DNA of 64,000 nt from Spirodela intermedia (lineage: Eukaryota > Streptophyta > Magnoliopsida > Alismatales > Araceae). The notes under the pieces were generated by a model. The model did not search any database. It had not been told where the DNA came from and was given only the letters and a program-made list of their open reading frames with translations. The translations under genes and the position numbers were made by a program. The stretch spans positions 2,473,501-2,537,500 of the forward strand of contig LR746268.1 of NCBI GenBank assembly GCA_902729315.2, in the 5' to 3' direction. Below, one piece after another: positions 62,199-64,000 of this stretch (positions are counted from its first letter, which is position 1; every line of letters begins with the position of its first letter).

Positions 62199-62318
62199 TG
62201 TTAGATATGGCATCAGCCCACTATGAATCTGGCCTAATAGAGCCCATTAAACTTTTGTACTCATCTTTCTTTTTCTTTTCTCTCGATTCTAAGGGTTTAT
62301 GGTACTCTTCTCTTCACA
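62199..62318 (+). repeat. Copia 3' LTR (120 bp)
   Basis: TGTTAGATATGGCATCAGC to CTCTTCACA, preceded by the purine tract GATAGGGAG. Confidence 0.88.
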
Positions 62319-63690
62319 AGAATATTTTCAAAACAAGATCCACATCAATAGAGAGGTTTTTTATGTTACTGTTAATGATGGCAATAGTTGCAAATATCTT
62401 TTTCATTTACATCTTGAAAACTTAGGATTGAAGATTGAAAAACATCCTCCTACATACAAAATTAGGTCAATTAGGAATAATTTTGAAATAAATATTAGAC
62501 AAAAATTATTTGATAAAGGTCTCAATTGGTAAAATATATTGTGATGAAATTGAATGTGATGTAGTTAATATGGATTATTGTCATATGATTTTAAAAATGT
62601 ATTGTTAGTTTGATGTAGATGTTATGTATCATTTGAAATTTGTTCTATGCACTGTGAAGAAGAACAAGTTCTTAAAAATTGACTAAGAAGAGAGGGAAAG
62701 AAAATATTATAATACTTGAAGAAAAGAAACTTTTCAAAAACTCAATAATAAATTAGAAAAGCATATTAGTGAGGAAAATAATGACAACATTGTAGAAAAT
62801 ATTGGCGTTGTTATTTAACAAGTGCCAAATATTTTATTTGTGTAGAAAAACGTTGACTACATTCAAAGAGGTTATCACATTGGATTCACAACATTGAGAC
62901 AAGAAAGAAGATAAAAACTCATATATGTCATATAAGACGTTGGTAGCAAAAGAGTTGAACATAGAGAGTCCAAATAAAGAGTTCCTTTTTATGAATGCAC
63001 AAATGAATTGTCTATTTGGCATCAATGTTGGTTCCATTTATTTCTCAAAATTTTTATTTAGAGAATGATTATATTGAGTTTAAGATAAATATACATGAAA
63101 GAGTAATAATGTTTTGTCAAATAAATGAAACTTCTTACATATCACCTTTATTATCTACTTTATCTAGTATAAGGGTGATATGCGTAAATATATATATTAC
63201 ACATTTTTTGTGTTTTCTTTTCATTATACATTCAGTTAGTGAGGAAGCCAATAACATATATACTCTATCTTAAAGAGGTTTTATAAATTGTATAGCAAAG
63301 TCAATAGGTTAAAGACTCAATATCAACAAGGTATGTATGCAAACGTCAATTGTTTTCAATTTAAGAAAACACAAAAATACTTCTTGAAGAAAAAATTGAA
63401 GATTTACAAAATTGACCCATATCAAAAGATATATCTCATTATTTGACAAGAGAAGAAGTAAATGGTTTTGCCACTTTTAAGCTATGTCATTGTGAAGCTA
63501 AGGATAATGTAGAAACACCATGCAATGTTATACATTTAATCTCAAAAGATACATTAATAGAGTTAGATTTATAATTAGAAATTGATAAATTATTGCACCA
63601 TTTCAATCAAGCCTTGGCAAGAAGGTTTTCACATTCAATTATCAGAAATTAATAGAAAATAATCCCAATATGAATGGTTTAGAGGAACAA
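62319..63690 (+). pseudogene. Protease remnant of the outer gypsy element
   Basis: 62330-62530 reads VTVNDGNSCKY and NLGLKIEKHP, resembling a gypsy retropepsin, followed at 62560 by a VVNMDYCHMIL segment like the DVVEMDACH part of the middle element. After about 62660 only worn sequence remains. Confidence 0.6.
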
Positions 63691-64000
63691 GAAGCATAAA
63701 GATGCAAGTTGGGCTAATAAATAATTGACTTAGAATAAAACACATCCTAAAGGTATATTGAGAGCCTTTCTTAGATGAGTTTTAGTACTCTAATTTTTCT
63801 CAATTTTAAGTATGTCAAATTTTTTTAATGTACCAAAGTCAAAATTTCAGTTCCATCCAAACAAAACCTCCTAACTTTGGGACGTCATAATAGATACTCA
63901 ATCATTGAAAGTCCCTTATTCTAGCTTGAAGCATTGGATAAGTTTTATGAAATTAATCCCTTTTATGAGGTTCCTTACTCTTTGCAAATTGGCCACTAAT
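63690..64000 (+). repeat. 3' LTR (start) of the outer gypsy element, cut by the window end
   Basis: Similar to 49045-49230 in the same order of motifs; it continues beyond the window. Confidence 0.55.

Larger units (their letters stand above)
50122..62318 (+). mobile_element. Ty1/copia element, split by two later insertions
   Basis: 5' LTR 50122-50251, primer site TGGTTTAAGAGCC at 50252 (consensus TGGTATCAGAGCC), gag-protease-integrase-RT-RNase H order, polypurine GATAGGGAG and 3' LTR 62199-62318. It is flanked by ACAAT (50117-50121) and AGAAT (62319-62323), a one-mismatch duplication. Solo LTR F and element G lie inside. Without them it is about 4.8 kb, normal for copia. Coding regions carry many stops. 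Confidence 0.88.
49045..64000 (+). mobile_element. Old gypsy (chromovirus-like) element forming the outer layer of the right nest
   Basis: Sequence from about 49045 (TGAAGACACAAGTTGCC, then GGGCTAATAATAAAATTG and TTTTCTCTCAATTTTAAGCA) is repeated in worn form from about 63690 to the window end (AAGATGCAAGTTGGGCTAAT, TTTTCTCAATTTTAAGTATG), as expected of two LTRs. Between them, after removing the copia element, a protease-like segment remains (62330-62660). The 3' LTR runs off the window. The internal region is short, so much of pol is lost. Confidence 0.6.

Overview
The window is nuclear DNA of a flowering plant, probably a monocot. Three spliced plant genes sit among deeply nested retrotransposons. 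The monocot guess rests on one very GC-rich gene beside AT-rich genes and repeats; the species cannot be named from the sequence. No bacterial, organellar or CRISPR-like feature was seen.

Gene islands. The left island (about 1.9-9.4 kb) has two genes on the minus strand: the first six exons of a KLHDC4-type kelch-repeat gene (1933-5206, its 3' part not visible) and a complete five-exon CPP1-like gene (6400-9431), a chloroplast J-like chaperone of protochlorophyllide oxidoreductase. A second island at 45.6-47.5 kb holds a complete two-exon secreted GDSL esterase/lipase, also on the minus strand. About 36 kb of transposons separates the islands.

Left nest (about 11.6-35 kb). A minus-strand Ty3/gypsy element of Tat/Athila type was split in its integrase gene by an L1-type LINE (17378-29446, 15-bp target-site duplication, poly(A) tail). 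LINE ORF1 was in turn split by a solo LTR (C, 5-bp duplication), and C by another solo LTR of the same family (D). That is four layers. Further LTRs of this family (A, B) lie in the 3' part of the gypsy element. At 32.09 kb the gypsy pol sequence meets a head-to-head, plus-strand gag-protease copy, which carries another solo LTR (33773-34903).

Middle element (37798-45193). This is a decayed chromovirus-like Ty3/gypsy element with two LTRs, a tRNA-Met-type primer site and a recognisable gag, protease, RT, RNase H and integrase. Solo LTR E interrupts its protease.

Right nest (about 49 kb to the window end). An old gypsy element, with its 3' LTR running off the window, contains a copia element (50122-62318). 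The copia element holds solo LTR F and a gag-only gypsy element G (55269-61059). G has an LTR of the recurrent family attached to a primer site and gag, which fixes the sense strand of that family.

Most interesting signal. The recurrent LTR family (A-G, about 1.6 kb) carries, antisense to its element, a plant snRNA-gene-type promoter: an Upstream Sequence Element (GTCCCACATCG) and a TATATA box 24-25 nt apart, the spacing of plant Pol III snRNA genes. In copies C, D and F a roughly 175-200 nt GC-rich stretch without four consecutive T follows; in D and F it runs to a T-run, and in C the T-run lies beyond the D insertion. It may be a retroelement-borne Pol III transcription unit.
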